Positions 44,522 through 53,514 of a stretch of 64,000 nucleotides of DNA are shown in pieces. The first letter of the stretch is position 1. Each line of letters starts with the position of its first letter. Under the pieces are notes generated by a model. The model was not told where the DNA came from. It saw nothing but the letters and a program-made list of their open reading frames with translations, and ran no database searches. The stretch comes from Marivita sp051859345 (GTDB taxonomy: Bacteria > Pseudomonadota > Alphaproteobacteria > Rhodobacterales > Rhodobacteraceae), in assembly GCF_051859345.1 (NCBI RefSeq), contig NZ_JBHYFV010000015.1:1-64000 (forward strand). The letters are read 5' to 3'. A program made the position numbers and the translations under genes.

Positions 44522-45088
44522 ATCGCCCCATTTTTCCGAATTTTTTTCTCAACGGTGGTCATGGATACTTGTACAAGATAAATGGACTTGCTCGACGGAA
44601 AATTGCCGATGATGATGTTGCAGACTGACGTTTTGCAGTCAAAGGTTGCCCAAGCGTAAACCATCGCAACCAGAAGATATTGAGTCTATTTTGCACCGTT
44701 TCCAAGTGCGTGACCGCTGTCTTGGGCATCTTTCGCGCCCTTGTTTTGGGTCTCGTTCGGTGTATGGGTGTCATCTTGAATGTGCGCGTCTTGCCTGAGC
44801 GGTCTTTCTCCAATGCCGCCAAATGTGTAATTCCAATCAGGCGAGGCTTTCATACACTCATTGGGCGCGTATCGCAAACAAGATCGGCAATCTGGGTCTC
44901 TGAGTTCTGGCGACAAGCCCGTCGGCGCTCAGACGCAGATGTTGGTAGACAGACGGACGCTGCCGTCAACCTGTGTGGCAGGTCGGCTTGGCGCCTTCAG
45001 GATGAACTGAATGACTGGGCGCCGGGTAGAACGTATGCAATCGCTGCGATTGCCGGGCTGTCATTCCGAATTCCGGACGTTTCGCGCT
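44522..45088. other. 567-base intergenic region between the CHASE kinase and cupin genes
   Basis: Holds the promoter of the kinase operon and the 3' region of the cupin operon. A 76-codon minus-strand frame (44686-44916, TTG start, with CRSCLRYAPNEC) and a 178-codon plus-strand frame (44680-45216) cross it; neither has a ribosome site or recognisable domain, so I do not call them. GACTG-N8-CAGTC near 44622 is a weak hairpin. Confidence 0.4.
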
Positions 45089-45652
45089 TCAAGACATCGC
45101 ATCCAGGCCGTCGCGAAAGTCGTTCCAGCCCGCATCGACCGAGGAGGGTGCATCGCGCCATTGGGTCAGGGGCTGACCGGTCACCGGATCGGCCGCCGGG
45201 ATTGGCAGTGACATGATAAGCTTGGCTGCGGCGCGAAAGTCATCGTCACTCACGAATTCCTCCTGGATGTTGTCCCAGTCGCGTCCTTCGGGATAGCCGC
45301 CGATCACCATGACGTCGTCGGAATTTCCGATCATTGCGTGCGAAACTCCGGCCGGCATCACCACAACGTCGCCCGCCTCGACCCGGACCTTCGTCCCGCC
45401 TTTGCCAAAGAGCTCGAGTTCCATCCACCCCGAGGCGACGCCAAGGCATTCATGGCTCGTGGAATGGAAGTGGTGGTACAGGTAAATCCCCGGATAGTGC
45501 CAGTTGTTCAGCCAGCCGTTTTCGCGAAAGCGGGCACGCACGGCATCGCTGCCACCGCCGGGCACTCCAGCGCGATGGATGAGAAGCGGAAAGCGGCTGT
45601 TCGGTGCGCGTCCGTTGGGCATGGACTGCAGTTCTTCGATGGTTCCAGTCAT
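45089..45652 (-). CDS. cupin-domain protein of the sugar-import operon
   Basis: 187 residues from ATG 45652, preceded by AGGAGGATCAGC. Cupin core about residues 55-125: IYLYHHFHSTSHECLGVASG (His and Glu ligands of motif 1) and VEAGDVVVMPAGVSHAMIG (motif 2 His). Proteins of this kind act as sugar or sugar-acid isomerases or binding proteins, but the reaction here is unknown. It follows the ABC binding-protein gene across a GC-rich hairpin. Confidence 0.72.
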   Translation of the reverse strand: MTGTIEELQSMPNGRAPNSRFPLLIHRAGVPGGGSDAVRARFRENGWLNNWHYPGIYLYHHFHSTSHECLGVASGWMELELFGKGGTKVRVEAGDVVVMPAGVSHAMIGNSDDVMVIGGYPEGRDWDNIQEEFVSDDDFRAAAKLIMSLPIPAADPVTGQPLTQWRDAPSSVDAGWNDFRDGLDAMS

Positions 45653-45693
45653 GCTGATCCTCCTGGAGTCTGGTTGCCATAGTGAGACCAAAT

Positions 45694-45713
45694 GGGGCGG
45701 CCTGAGCCGCCCC
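45694..45713 (-). terminator. hairpin between the sugar-binding-protein and cupin genes
   Basis: GGGGCGGC at 45694-45701 pairs perfectly with GCCGCCCC at 45706-45713 around CTGA. On the minus strand only ATTTGG follows, so it is probably a partial terminator or a 3' stabilising hairpin that raises binding-protein mRNA over the downstream cupin mRNA. Confidence 0.55.
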
Positions 45714-45724
45714 GATCTGATGGT

Positions 45725-46843
45725 TCAGTTTCCGCCCCATGCTTCGGGATAGTTCTCCATCTCCTCGCAACCGCACATCGCGTAGTGCAGTGGCGGCATC
45801 GCCGGATTGACGAAGTCGTCAAGGTTGTCCTGCGTGATCGCTGGTTGCGGCAGCACCCATTCCGGACCCGGCAGTGGCTCACCCTCGATCACACGCGCTG
45901 CAGCAATGACCGCAGTGCGCCATTGGTAGGTCGGGTAGGTCGGAGCGATGGCCGTCAGACCCTCGTCCTGCCATTTGCGCAGAAAGTCCTGCTGATCTTC
46001 GCCGACGAACACCGGAATCTCGTAACCGGAATCCTCGAACGCCTCGATGGCAGCGACAGCTGTGGCACCGGCATCCATCCAGACGGCGTCGATATTGCCG
46101 CGCATGAGGTAGTCCTCGACAATGGACTTGGTCTTGGCGTTGTCTCCGTCGGTAAACTCTGCACCGACGATGTTCATGCCTGCCTCTTCCAGAACGCGAC
46201 GGCCTGCCGAATAGCGGGTTTCAAGCACGTCGACACCCGGCAGGATGCGCAGCATCAGGACATCAGAGCCTTCGTCCACCGCACCCGCGATGAATTCCGC
46301 ACCCTGGATACCAAAGCCGTAACCGCCAACCGGATGAATGAAGGACACCGGGCAATCCGTGTTGACGCCCCTGTCAAATACGATGACTGGCATCGCTTCG
46401 CAGGCACGTTCAACGGCAGGTGTCAGCGCTGCCGTGGTATTGGGCGAGACGATCATCACATCGCAATCTCCACCCGCCAGCAGATCGTCGATATCCGCGA
46501 TCTGCTTGTCGTCCGAGCCTTCTGCGTCGACGTGGATGAAGTCCCCAATGGACTCGTGGTTGGCGACTTCCTCGGTCATGTTGGTATAGCCGACGACCCG
46601 CCACGGATTGTTGACCCCCGCGTTCGAGAAGCACACCGTCGCCGGGGCATCCAACCCAAGGTCGGCCGTTTCGACCATCTCGCCACCGATATGCTGTAGC
46701 CAGGGCTGCCCGTCCGGGCCCATTGGTTCGGCCTGCAGCTGCTCTTGCTGCTTTGCAAATTCCGCAGGGTCGTCGAAGTTCTGGGCGTACACGGGCGTAA
46801 GGCTGAGGGCCAGCGCTCCCGTCGCCATCAGGATATGTTTCAT
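45725..46843 (-). CDS. sugar ABC transporter substrate-binding protein, RbsB-type
   Basis: 372 residues, signal peptide ending near TPVYAQNFD. The type I periplasmic fold is shown by ATVCFSNAGVNNPWRVVGYT, DVMIVSPNTTAALTPAV, VFDRGVNTDCPVSFIHP and VGAEFTDGDNAKTKSIVED. A sugar, inositol or polyol ligand is likely. Located downstream of its two permeases and ATPase, an unusual order for this class, with a 41-base gap to the permease gene. Confidence 0.86.
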   Translation of the reverse strand: MKHILMATGALALSLTPVYAQNFDDPAEFAKQQEQLQAEPMGPDGQPWLQHIGGEMVETADLGLDAPATVCFSNAGVNNPWRVVGYTNMTEEVANHESIGDFIHVDAEGSDDKQIADIDDLLAGGDCDVMIVSPNTTAALTPAVERACEAMPVIVFDRGVNTDCPVSFIHPVGGYGFGIQGAEFIAGAVDEGSDVLMLRILPGVDVLETRYSAGRRVLEEAGMNIVGAEFTDGDNAKTKSIVEDYLMRGNIDAVWMDAGATAVAAIEAFEDSGYEIPVFVGEDQQDFLRKWQDEGLTAIAPTYPTYQWRTAVIAAARVIEGEPLPGPEWVLPQPAITQDNLDDFVNPAMPPLHYAMCGCEEMENYPEAWGGN

Positions 46844-46884
46844 CTCTCTCTCCCTATCGATTGGGGGCCGCTCGTGGCGCGCCC

Positions 46885-47871
46885 TCAGGTTCCCGTCTGT
46901 TTCCTTCTGTGCATGGCGAACGCGACAGCCGCGATCAGAATGAGTCCCTGCACCACCTGCCGGACGGGTTGCGGCAGGCCAAGGAAGTTCAGAAGTGTAA
47001 AAATGGCGGTCAGCGCCAGAGCGCCACCGATGGCCGCCGGGACCGAGCCGCGACCGCCCAGCAACTGCGCCCCCCCAAGAACAGCGGCGGTGATCGCCTG
47101 CAATTCGTATCCCGAACCGACGTCAATCGACACGCCCGCAAAACCGCCCAGAAGGATGCCTGCGATGGCCCCGGACAGACCGGAAAGCATGAACGCAGTG
47201 ATGCGCACCCGATTGACAGCCACACCGGCAAGGCGGGCCGCGACCGGATTGTCCCCGATCGCGTGGACCTGTCGTCCCAGATTGGTTCGGTGCATCAGCC
47301 AGGCAAAAACGCCAGCGACGACCACAAGTACGATGACAGAGACCGGGATGAACCCGACAACAGGCACGTCGCGAATGAGTTCGCGTCCGAAAAAGCGGAA
47401 CGTATCGGGCAGGTAACCGCGCGGCGCGCCCCCTGACCACAGGAAAGCCAGACCATTGAGCGTGATCATCATGCCAAGCGTCGCGATAAGTGACGGCACG
47501 CGCAGGAAGCACACGATGAGACCGTTGATTGCGCCGACACCCAGCCCGATCCCAAGCATGAGCGGAATAACCCAATACGTCGCCATCGGATCGTTGTTGG
47601 TCAGCATGGATGACCCGACCACAACCAGCGTGATGACGGATCCGACCGAAAGGTCAAAGCCGCCAGACACGATGACGTAGACCTGCCCCGCAGCAAGGAT
47701 CGCCAGAGGAGCAGCGCGTTTGAGAAAGTTCATATAGCCGGTCGGCTCTATGAATCTTGGATTCATGAAGATGATCGCGACCACCAGCACCGCCAAGAGA
47801 ACCCAGACAGGATTGATCTGCGGCAGGCGGCGGCGCTTCTCGGCACCCGGCGTGTCGGCCTTGTCCGTCAT
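46885..47871 (-). CDS. sugar ABC transporter permease, RbsC-type
   Basis: 328 residues, multi-spanning, with the RbsC segment GQVYVIVSGGFDLSVGSV near the first third and a final LLGGRGSVPAAIGGALAL region. Start overlaps the stop of the other permease (ATGA at 47868). The two permeases probably form a heterodimer. Confidence 0.88.
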   Translation of the reverse strand: MTDKADTPGAEKRRRLPQINPVWVLLAVLVVAIIFMNPRFIEPTGYMNFLKRAAPLAILAAGQVYVIVSGGFDLSVGSVITLVVVGSSMLTNNDPMATYWVIPLMLGIGLGVGAINGLIVCFLRVPSLIATLGMMITLNGLAFLWSGGAPRGYLPDTFRFFGRELIRDVPVVGFIPVSVIVLVVVAGVFAWLMHRTNLGRQVHAIGDNPVAARLAGVAVNRVRITAFMLSGLSGAIAGILLGGFAGVSIDVGSGYELQAITAAVLGGAQLLGGRGSVPAAIGGALALTAIFTLLNFLGLPQPVRQVVQGLILIAAVAFAMHRRKQTGT

Positions 47872-48854
47872 GCCACGATCCTCTTCGAGCGAATGGCGTA
47901 AAAGGCGACCGCTGCCACGATGATGATGCCGCGCAGGACCTGCTTTGCGAAACTGTCGACTCCGGCGATGTTGAAAACTGAATCGATCAGCGAAAAGATC
48001 AGCATTCCAGCCATCGTGCCCCAGATGCCGCCACGTCCGCCGGCCAGAACTGTGCCTCCGATCACCACGACGGCGATACTTTCAAGGTCATAGACCCCGT
48101 CGGACCCGATCCAGGGGGCGCCGGACCGCAATCTGGAGGCCAGGTAAAGACCGGCAATAGCGGCGCAGACCGAGCAGATGACATGGGACAGAACGACAAT
48201 GCGCCCGGTTTTGATACCCGCGAAACGTGCCGCCTCTTCGTTGCCGCCGACCGCGTAAATGTCCGAGCCGAACTTGGTAAAGCGCAGGACCGCCCATGCC
48301 AGAACGGCAAGGGCCATGAGGAACAGAAGCGCCACTGGCAAGGGGCCGATTTCACCATAAGCGAAGATCTGGAACGCTTCGGGCACCTCGCCTGCAAAGT
48401 TGGAAACGAAGGCGGACAGGCAGCCCTGAATGATCAGGCTCATGCCCAGTGTGGCGATCAAGGGGTTCACTTTCAGACCGACCACCACCAATCCGTTTGT
48501 CACACCCACGATCCCGCCAAATGCGATCGCGGCAAGGACAGCCGGAGCAATCATCGCCGGTGAGCCATCCATGATGACCGAGGCCAGAACGGATGTGGCC
48601 GAGATCACGCTTGCGACGCTCAGGTCGATGGACGCAACAAGGATGACGAATGTCTGGCCAATCGCGGTGATTCCAAGGGCGATAGAGCGGCCTAGAATGG
48701 TGATGAGGTTGTCAATACTCAGATATTGCGCCTGATCCGTGGCTAGCGCGATCACAACATAGATCAGGAAAGCGCCACCCAGCAGGATCAGCGGCGCCCA
48801 GCGTTCAAACCGGAATCCCGTTTTCCGAGGCGCGGTGGCTTCGACTATACTCAT
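47868..48854 (-). CDS. sugar ABC transporter permease, RbsC-type, partner subunit
   Basis: 328 residues, same family as the preceding entry: GQTFVILVASIDLSVASVIS and GGTVLAGGRGGIWGTMAG. Four-base overlaps with the ATPase (48851) and the other permease (47868) show a tight operon. Confidence 0.88.
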   Translation of the reverse strand: MSIVEATAPRKTGFRFERWAPLILLGGAFLIYVVIALATDQAQYLSIDNLITILGRSIALGITAIGQTFVILVASIDLSVASVISATSVLASVIMDGSPAMIAPAVLAAIAFGGIVGVTNGLVVVGLKVNPLIATLGMSLIIQGCLSAFVSNFAGEVPEAFQIFAYGEIGPLPVALLFLMALAVLAWAVLRFTKFGSDIYAVGGNEEAARFAGIKTGRIVVLSHVICSVCAAIAGLYLASRLRSGAPWIGSDGVYDLESIAVVVIGGTVLAGGRGGIWGTMAGMLIFSLIDSVFNIAGVDSFAKQVLRGIIIVAAVAFYAIRSKRIVA

Positions 48855-50362
48855 GCGGCGACCTCCGTCTGTCCGGTCGCGGCATGCATGACCTCCTGTT
48901 CGCTTGCACCGTGCGGGAACTCGGCCGCGATCCGGCCCTCTTGCATCACAAGCACGCGGTCAGCAGCGCCAAGCACTTCGGGCAGATCTGACGAAATCAT
49001 GAGGATTCCGGCCCCGTCCCGCGCAAGATCCCGCATCAGGTGATAGATGCCCGCCTTCGAATTCACGTCGATGCCACGGGTTGGCTCGATAAAGATCAGG
49101 AGCTTCGGGCGCATGGACAGCCAACGTGCAACGATGGCCTTCTGTTGGTTTCCACCCGACAGGGATCGGATGTCCTGATCATAAGATGCCGCCCGGATTT
49201 CCATGTGGTCGAGCAGCCCATCCATCCGCGCTTTGTCCACATGGACGTTGCGACGATCGCTTGACCATAGCGGCGCGAAAGCGCGCGAGGTCAGCATGCC
49301 GTTGTCGCGCACCGATTGCATGAGTACGAGCCCCTCACTCTTGCGGTCGCCGGGCAAAAGGCCAATTCCGCCCAGGATCGCGGCACGCGGGGTGCCGAAG
49401 GTGACAACCTCACCGTTCAGCATGACCTTGCCGTGTTCGAACGGAGTCTCGCCGAAAAGTGCCATGGCCAAGGCCACTCGACCTGCGCCCTGAATGCCAG
49501 CAAGCCCGACGATCTCGCCCGCGCGCACGTCGAGATGAATGTCGTGAAGCACCGCGTTGCCCGCGCCGCGGACCTGCAGAACAGGGTCGCCTACCTCTTC
49601 TACAGATGCGGGGGGCGCGTAAAAATCTGCAATGTCCCGCCCGACCATCGCGCGGACAATCGCGTCCGGCGCCGGCACCTCGTCAAAACGCGCCGCCACT
49701 TCTCCGTCCTTGAGCACGGTGACGCGATCGGCAAGACGCGTGATCTCGCGCATTCGGTGTGTGATGTAGATGAGGGCAACGCCGCGTTCGCGCAGCGTAT
49801 CGACAGTGGTGAACAGTTCTTCGCATTCCGCCTCGTTCAAGGCCGCAGTCGGCTCATCCATCACCACGACGCGCGCGCCAGTCGATACCGCCTTGGCAAT
49901 CTCGACGACTTGTTGGGTGGCAACATCCAGATCGTCGACCAGCCGGTCCGGATCTATGCGCCCCGCCGCTGCAAAAAGCGCAAGGACTTCTTTCGTCTCC
50001 GCACGCATCCTGGCCGTGTCGATCAGCCCCCAACGGGTGCGTGGTTCCCGCCCCAGAAACAGGTTTTGCGCCACGGTTCGTTCCGGAAGCAAAGAGAACT
50101 CCTGGTAGATCACTGCGATTCCAGCATGCCGAGAGTCGACAGGATGGGCGAAATGCACGGCGTCTCCGCTGACGTGAACCTCACCCGCGTCGGCATGGTA
50201 GACACCCGACAGAATCTTGATGAGTGTGGACTTGCCCGCCCCGTTTTCGCCCACCAGCGCCTGCACTTCCCCGGCGCGGACGTCGAAACTGACGTCCGAC
50301 AACGCGCGCACGCCCGGAAAGGTCTTGGTAATGCCTTTCATCTCGATGATGGGGTCGGTCAT
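48851..50362 (-). CDS. sugar ABC transporter ATP-binding protein, RbsA/MglA-type
   Basis: 503 residues with two ATPase halves. The first has GENGAGKST, the VDDLDVATQQVVEIAKAV signature region and VVMDEPTAAL; the second has a degenerate Walker A (GIQGAGRVALA) and a full LSGGNQQK signature with FIEPTRGIDV. ATG 50362 follows GGGAGGCCGC. Powers uptake of the sugar through the paired permeases. Confidence 0.9.
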   Translation of the reverse strand: MTDPIIEMKGITKTFPGVRALSDVSFDVRAGEVQALVGENGAGKSTLIKILSGVYHADAGEVHVSGDAVHFAHPVDSRHAGIAVIYQEFSLLPERTVAQNLFLGREPRTRWGLIDTARMRAETKEVLALFAAAGRIDPDRLVDDLDVATQQVVEIAKAVSTGARVVVMDEPTAALNEAECEELFTTVDTLRERGVALIYITHRMREITRLADRVTVLKDGEVAARFDEVPAPDAIVRAMVGRDIADFYAPPASVEEVGDPVLQVRGAGNAVLHDIHLDVRAGEIVGLAGIQGAGRVALAMALFGETPFEHGKVMLNGEVVTFGTPRAAILGGIGLLPGDRKSEGLVLMQSVRDNGMLTSRAFAPLWSSDRRNVHVDKARMDGLLDHMEIRAASYDQDIRSLSGGNQQKAIVARWLSMRPKLLIFIEPTRGIDVNSKAGIYHLMRDLARDGAGILMISSDLPEVLGAADRVLVMQEGRIAAEFPHGASEQEVMHAATGQTEVAA

Positions 50363-51207
50363 GCGGCCTCCCACGTTCCCCGGATGAAGTCATGCGATTC
50401 AGTGAACAGGGTCTCGAAATCGGGAAACAATGGACGCCAGACCCGCGTCGCGGCAGCCAGTTCCGGCACACCTGCGCCGAAGGCCTCGACCACCACATGT
50501 CCGTCAAAGCCGGTCGCCTTTGCTGCCCGGAACACCGAAATGAAGTCGATCTGACCGCGTCCGGGTATGCCACGGTCATTCTCCGAAACATGCAGGACGT
50601 GCATCTTGTCCCCGAGGTGCCGAATGGCGGCGACCTGGTCCAGTTCCTCGATATTGGCATGGAAGGTATCGAACATGATGCCAAAGGCCGGATGATCGAC
50701 CCTGTCGGCATAGGTGCGCGCCTGCTCCATCGTATTCAGAAAGTAGGTCTCGAAACGATTGAGATGTTCGAGGGCCAGCAGGTATCCGCCCCGCGCCGCC
50801 CGTTCGGCCATCGTCCGGTGCGCAAGTGCTGCGCGTTCAATCTCGGGTTCGGTCGGACCCGCGCCGGTAAAGTGCCCGATGGGCGCATGGAAGGGGCCGC
50901 CGACGGTTTCGGACCCCAGTGCCTCGGCGCAGTCCTGAATCCACGAAAGGTGGGCAAGCCCGCGCCTTTGGATGTCGATGTCGTCCGATAGTGGGTTCGC
51001 ATCTACCTCTGGCACAATTGAGGTCTGCGCGCGCCCCAATCCGAACGACGCGATCCGCTCTCCCAGCCAGGCGTAGTGATCCGGCGCGCCACGCATCACG
51101 GGCACTTCGACATGATCAAAGCCGATTTCGGCAATCCGCTCGATCTGGGGCAGGTGGGACTCGTCAATATGCCCGCCGAGACAGAGAAGGTTGATCCCCA
51201 GTTTCAT
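50359..51207 (-). CDS. sugar phosphate isomerase/epimerase-like TIM-barrel protein
   Basis: 282 residues from ATG 51207, preceded by GGGAGACACC. Xylose-isomerase-like barrel: IGFDHVEVPVMRG, LALEHLNRFETYFLN with a Glu ligand, FGIMFDTFHANIEE and HVSENDRGIPGRG. Proteins like IolE/IolI and the ketose 3-epimerases have this form. Overlaps both neighbours by four bases; likely interconverts keto intermediates made by the Gfo/Idh/MocA dehydrogenase upstream. Confidence 0.8.
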   Translation of the reverse strand: MKLGINLLCLGGHIDESHLPQIERIAEIGFDHVEVPVMRGAPDHYAWLGERIASFGLGRAQTSIVPEVDANPLSDDIDIQRRGLAHLSWIQDCAEALGSETVGGPFHAPIGHFTGAGPTEPEIERAALAHRTMAERAARGGYLLALEHLNRFETYFLNTMEQARTYADRVDHPAFGIMFDTFHANIEELDQVAAIRHLGDKMHVLHVSENDRGIPGRGQIDFISVFRAAKATGFDGHVVVEAFGAGVPELAAATRVWRPLFPDFETLFTESHDFIRGTWEAA

Positions 51208-52334
51208 GGTGTCTCCCATGCGCTGTCATTGGATGAGGACCGCACACAGGCGTCGATGAACCGCATCCCGTCCATCCCGTCGGCGATGGTGGGAAACAGC
51301 AGGTCACCGGGAACCGCGCCGCCACGCCGATGCGCGTGGATCGCGCGTGCGGTCTCGGAATACAGGTTTGCGAAGGCCTCAAGATAGCCTTCCGGATGCC
51401 CACCCGGAACGCGGCTCATTCGGGCGTTGGCCTCGGTTGCGCCAGCACCGTTGCGGGTCAGCAGGCGCTTGGGTTCACCGAAAGGCGTGAACCACAGGGC
51501 GTTTGGGTCCTCCTGTGACCAGTCGAGACCACCTTTGTCGCCATAAACCCGAAGGCGCAGCGCGTTTTCGTTGCCCGGCGCAACCTGGCTGCACCAAAGC
51601 ATCCCCTTGGCCCCGCCCTTCCATCGCAACATGACATGGGCATTGTCATCAAGCGTCCGGCCGGTGCCAAAGGCGTCAAGATCCGCAGCCAGCCGGTCAA
51701 GCGTCAGTCCCGAGACGAAACAGGCGAGGTTATAGGCATGGGTGCCGATATCGCCGATCGCACCGCCCGCGCCGGACCGCGCGGGGTCCACCCGCCATTC
51801 GGCCTGTTTGCCTTGGGCGGGACCGGTCATCCAATCCTGAACATATTCGACGTTCACCAGCCGAACGTCACCCAATTCGCCCTCGGCGATCATTTGGCGG
51901 GCTTGCCGGATCATTGGATAGCCGGTGTAATTATGTGTCAGCATGAAAAGCGCACCCGATGTCCGGGCAGCTTTTTCCAGCCGTTCCGCGTCTGCCATCG
52001 TGGATGTCAGCGGCTTGTCGCAGATGACGTGGATTCCCTGCTCGAGGAACGCGATGGCGGCCGGGGCGTGGACATGGTTCGGGGTCACGATGGCAACAGC
52101 TTCGATCCCGTCATCGCGTGCGGCCTCGGCTTGGGCCATTTCGGCAAAGGTGTCATAGCCACGCGCCAATCCCAGTACTTCGGCGCTTGCGCGGGCCTTT
52201 TCTGGTGTGGAACTCAACGCCCCCGCTAAGAGAGTGTAATGCCCGTCAAGCCGCGCGGCGATCCGGTGAACGCCACCGATGAAGGCATCATCGCCACCGC
52301 CAACCATTCCGAGTCTGATCGGTGCCTCAGCCAT
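51204..52334 (-). CDS. Gfo/Idh/MocA-family oxidoreductase
   Basis: 376 residues from ATG 52334. Rossmann domain LGMVGGGDDAFIGGVHRIA, then AVAIVTPNHVHAPAAIAFL and the catalytic-lysine motif HVICDKPLTSTMADAE, followed by the alpha/beta catalytic domain. Members oxidise sugars, inositols or aminosugars with NAD(P). A start at 52394 would overlap the neighbouring gene without a ribosome site. Confidence 0.87.
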   Translation of the reverse strand: MAEAPIRLGMVGGGDDAFIGGVHRIAARLDGHYTLLAGALSSTPEKARASAEVLGLARGYDTFAEMAQAEAARDDGIEAVAIVTPNHVHAPAAIAFLEQGIHVICDKPLTSTMADAERLEKAARTSGALFMLTHNYTGYPMIRQARQMIAEGELGDVRLVNVEYVQDWMTGPAQGKQAEWRVDPARSGAGGAIGDIGTHAYNLACFVSGLTLDRLAADLDAFGTGRTLDDNAHVMLRWKGGAKGMLWCSQVAPGNENALRLRVYGDKGGLDWSQEDPNALWFTPFGEPKRLLTRNGAGATEANARMSRVPGGHPEGYLEAFANLYSETARAIHAHRRGGAVPGDLLFPTIADGMDGMRFIDACVRSSSNDSAWETP

Positions 52335-52335
52335 G

Positions 52336-53394
52336 TCAGCCCTCCAATCCCAGCATTTTGCGATTTGCCACATCGTCGGCACCGCCATCTGCAAAGTCGT
52401 CGAACGCGCGTTCCGTCACTCGAATGATGTGATCGCGGACAAATTGCGCACCTTCGCGCGCGCCGTCCTCGGGGTGCTTGAGCGCGCATTCCCATTCGAC
52501 GACTGCCCAGCCGTCGAATCCCATCGTGGTGAGTTTGGAAAACACCGCGCCGAAATCAACTTGCCCGTCACCAAGGCTGCGAAAACGCCCGGCTCGGTTC
52601 ACCCATGACTGGTAGCCACCGTACACGCCCTGTTTGCCGGTCGGATTGAACTCGGCGTCCTTGACGTGGAACATCCCGATCCGCTCGGCATAATCGTCGA
52701 GGTTCGCAATATAATCGAGACATTGAAGCACATAATGCGACGGGTCATACAGCATGCGCGCGCGAGAGTGCTGATTTACACGGTTGAGGAACATTTCAAA
52801 GCTGATGCCGTCATGCAGATCCTCGCCCGGATGGATCTCGTAACAGATATCAACGCCGTTTTCTTCGGCATGGTCGAGGATCGGGTGCCAGCGCGCGGCA
52901 AGCTCGTCGAACGCGGCTTCGACCAATCCTTCAGGGCGTTGCGGCCAAGGGTAGAGATAAGGCCAGGCCAGCGCGCCGGAAAACGCGCCAATAGCCGTGA
53001 GGCCAAGGTTTTTCGAAGCATCCAGTGCGAGTTTCATCTGCTTGACTGCCCAGACCTGCCGCGCCTTGGGGTCGCCATGTACAGACGCGTCGGCGAACCC
53101 GTCAAAGGCAATGTCATAGGCGGGATGGACTGCGACAAGCTGGCCCTGAAGATGCGCGGACAGCTCTGTCACGGTGATGCCGTTCTCGGCTGCGCGACCC
53201 TTGAACGTGTCGCAATAATCGCGCGAGGTCGCTGCGGTCTCAAGATCGAACAGGCGCTTGTCCCAGCTTGGAACCTGCACGCCGACATATCCGCAATCGG
53301 CGGCCCAGCGGGTGATCGTGCTCCAATCGTCAAAAGGGGCATCGTCTGACGCGAATTGCGCCAGGAACAGGGCTGGGCCCTTCATGGTCTTCAT
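52336..53394 (-). CDS. sugar phosphate isomerase/epimerase-like TIM-barrel protein, operon leader
   Basis: 352 residues from ATG 53394 with GGGAGGATCT upstream. Barrel features: CGYVGVQVPSWDKRLFD, ENGVDICYEIHPGEDLHDG with the Glu-His ligands, ARMLYDPSHYVLQCLDY, and HVKDAEFNPTGKQG. Second isomerase of the operon, so two separate isomerisation or dehydration steps are probable. First gene of the operon and divergent from the LacI regulator. Confidence 0.82.
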   Translation of the reverse strand: MKTMKGPALFLAQFASDDAPFDDWSTITRWAADCGYVGVQVPSWDKRLFDLETAATSRDYCDTFKGRAAENGITVTELSAHLQGQLVAVHPAYDIAFDGFADASVHGDPKARQVWAVKQMKLALDASKNLGLTAIGAFSGALAWPYLYPWPQRPEGLVEAAFDELAARWHPILDHAEENGVDICYEIHPGEDLHDGISFEMFLNRVNQHSRARMLYDPSHYVLQCLDYIANLDDYAERIGMFHVKDAEFNPTGKQGVYGGYQSWVNRAGRFRSLGDGQVDFGAVFSKLTTMGFDGWAVVEWECALKHPEDGAREGAQFVRDHIIRVTERAFDDFADGGADDVANRKMLGLEG

Positions 53395-53431
53395 AGATCC
53401 TCCCAACGGTTCCGTCCTCCCTGGAACCATA

Positions 53432-53489
53432 TGAAATCGATTACATCTGATTCACCACGCGATTGCAATGAAAAATGTAATCGATTAAG
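53432..53489. promoter_or_regulatory. pair of LacI-type operators in the divergent promoter region
   Basis: TGAAATCGATTACA (53432-53445) and TGTAATCGATTAAG (53476-53489) share the palindromic core AATCGATT, close to an ideal TGTAATCGATTACA. Their centres are 44 bases apart, about four helical turns, as expected for cooperative binding. They lie between the isomerase operon start (53394) and the LacI gene start (53515), so the repressor should control both the operon and itself. Confidence 0.75.
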
Positions 53490-53514
53490 CGGCAGGGTGT
53501 GCGCAGGAGACGAC

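Noticed and set aside
44686..44916. 76-codon minus-strand frame with CRSCLRYAPNEC
   Set aside because: TTG start without ribosome site and no recognisable family; possible small protein but not supportable.
49316..50554. 412-codon plus-strand frame antisense to the RbsA-type ATPase
   Set aside because: Opposite strand carries both Walker sites and two signatures; no domain in this frame.
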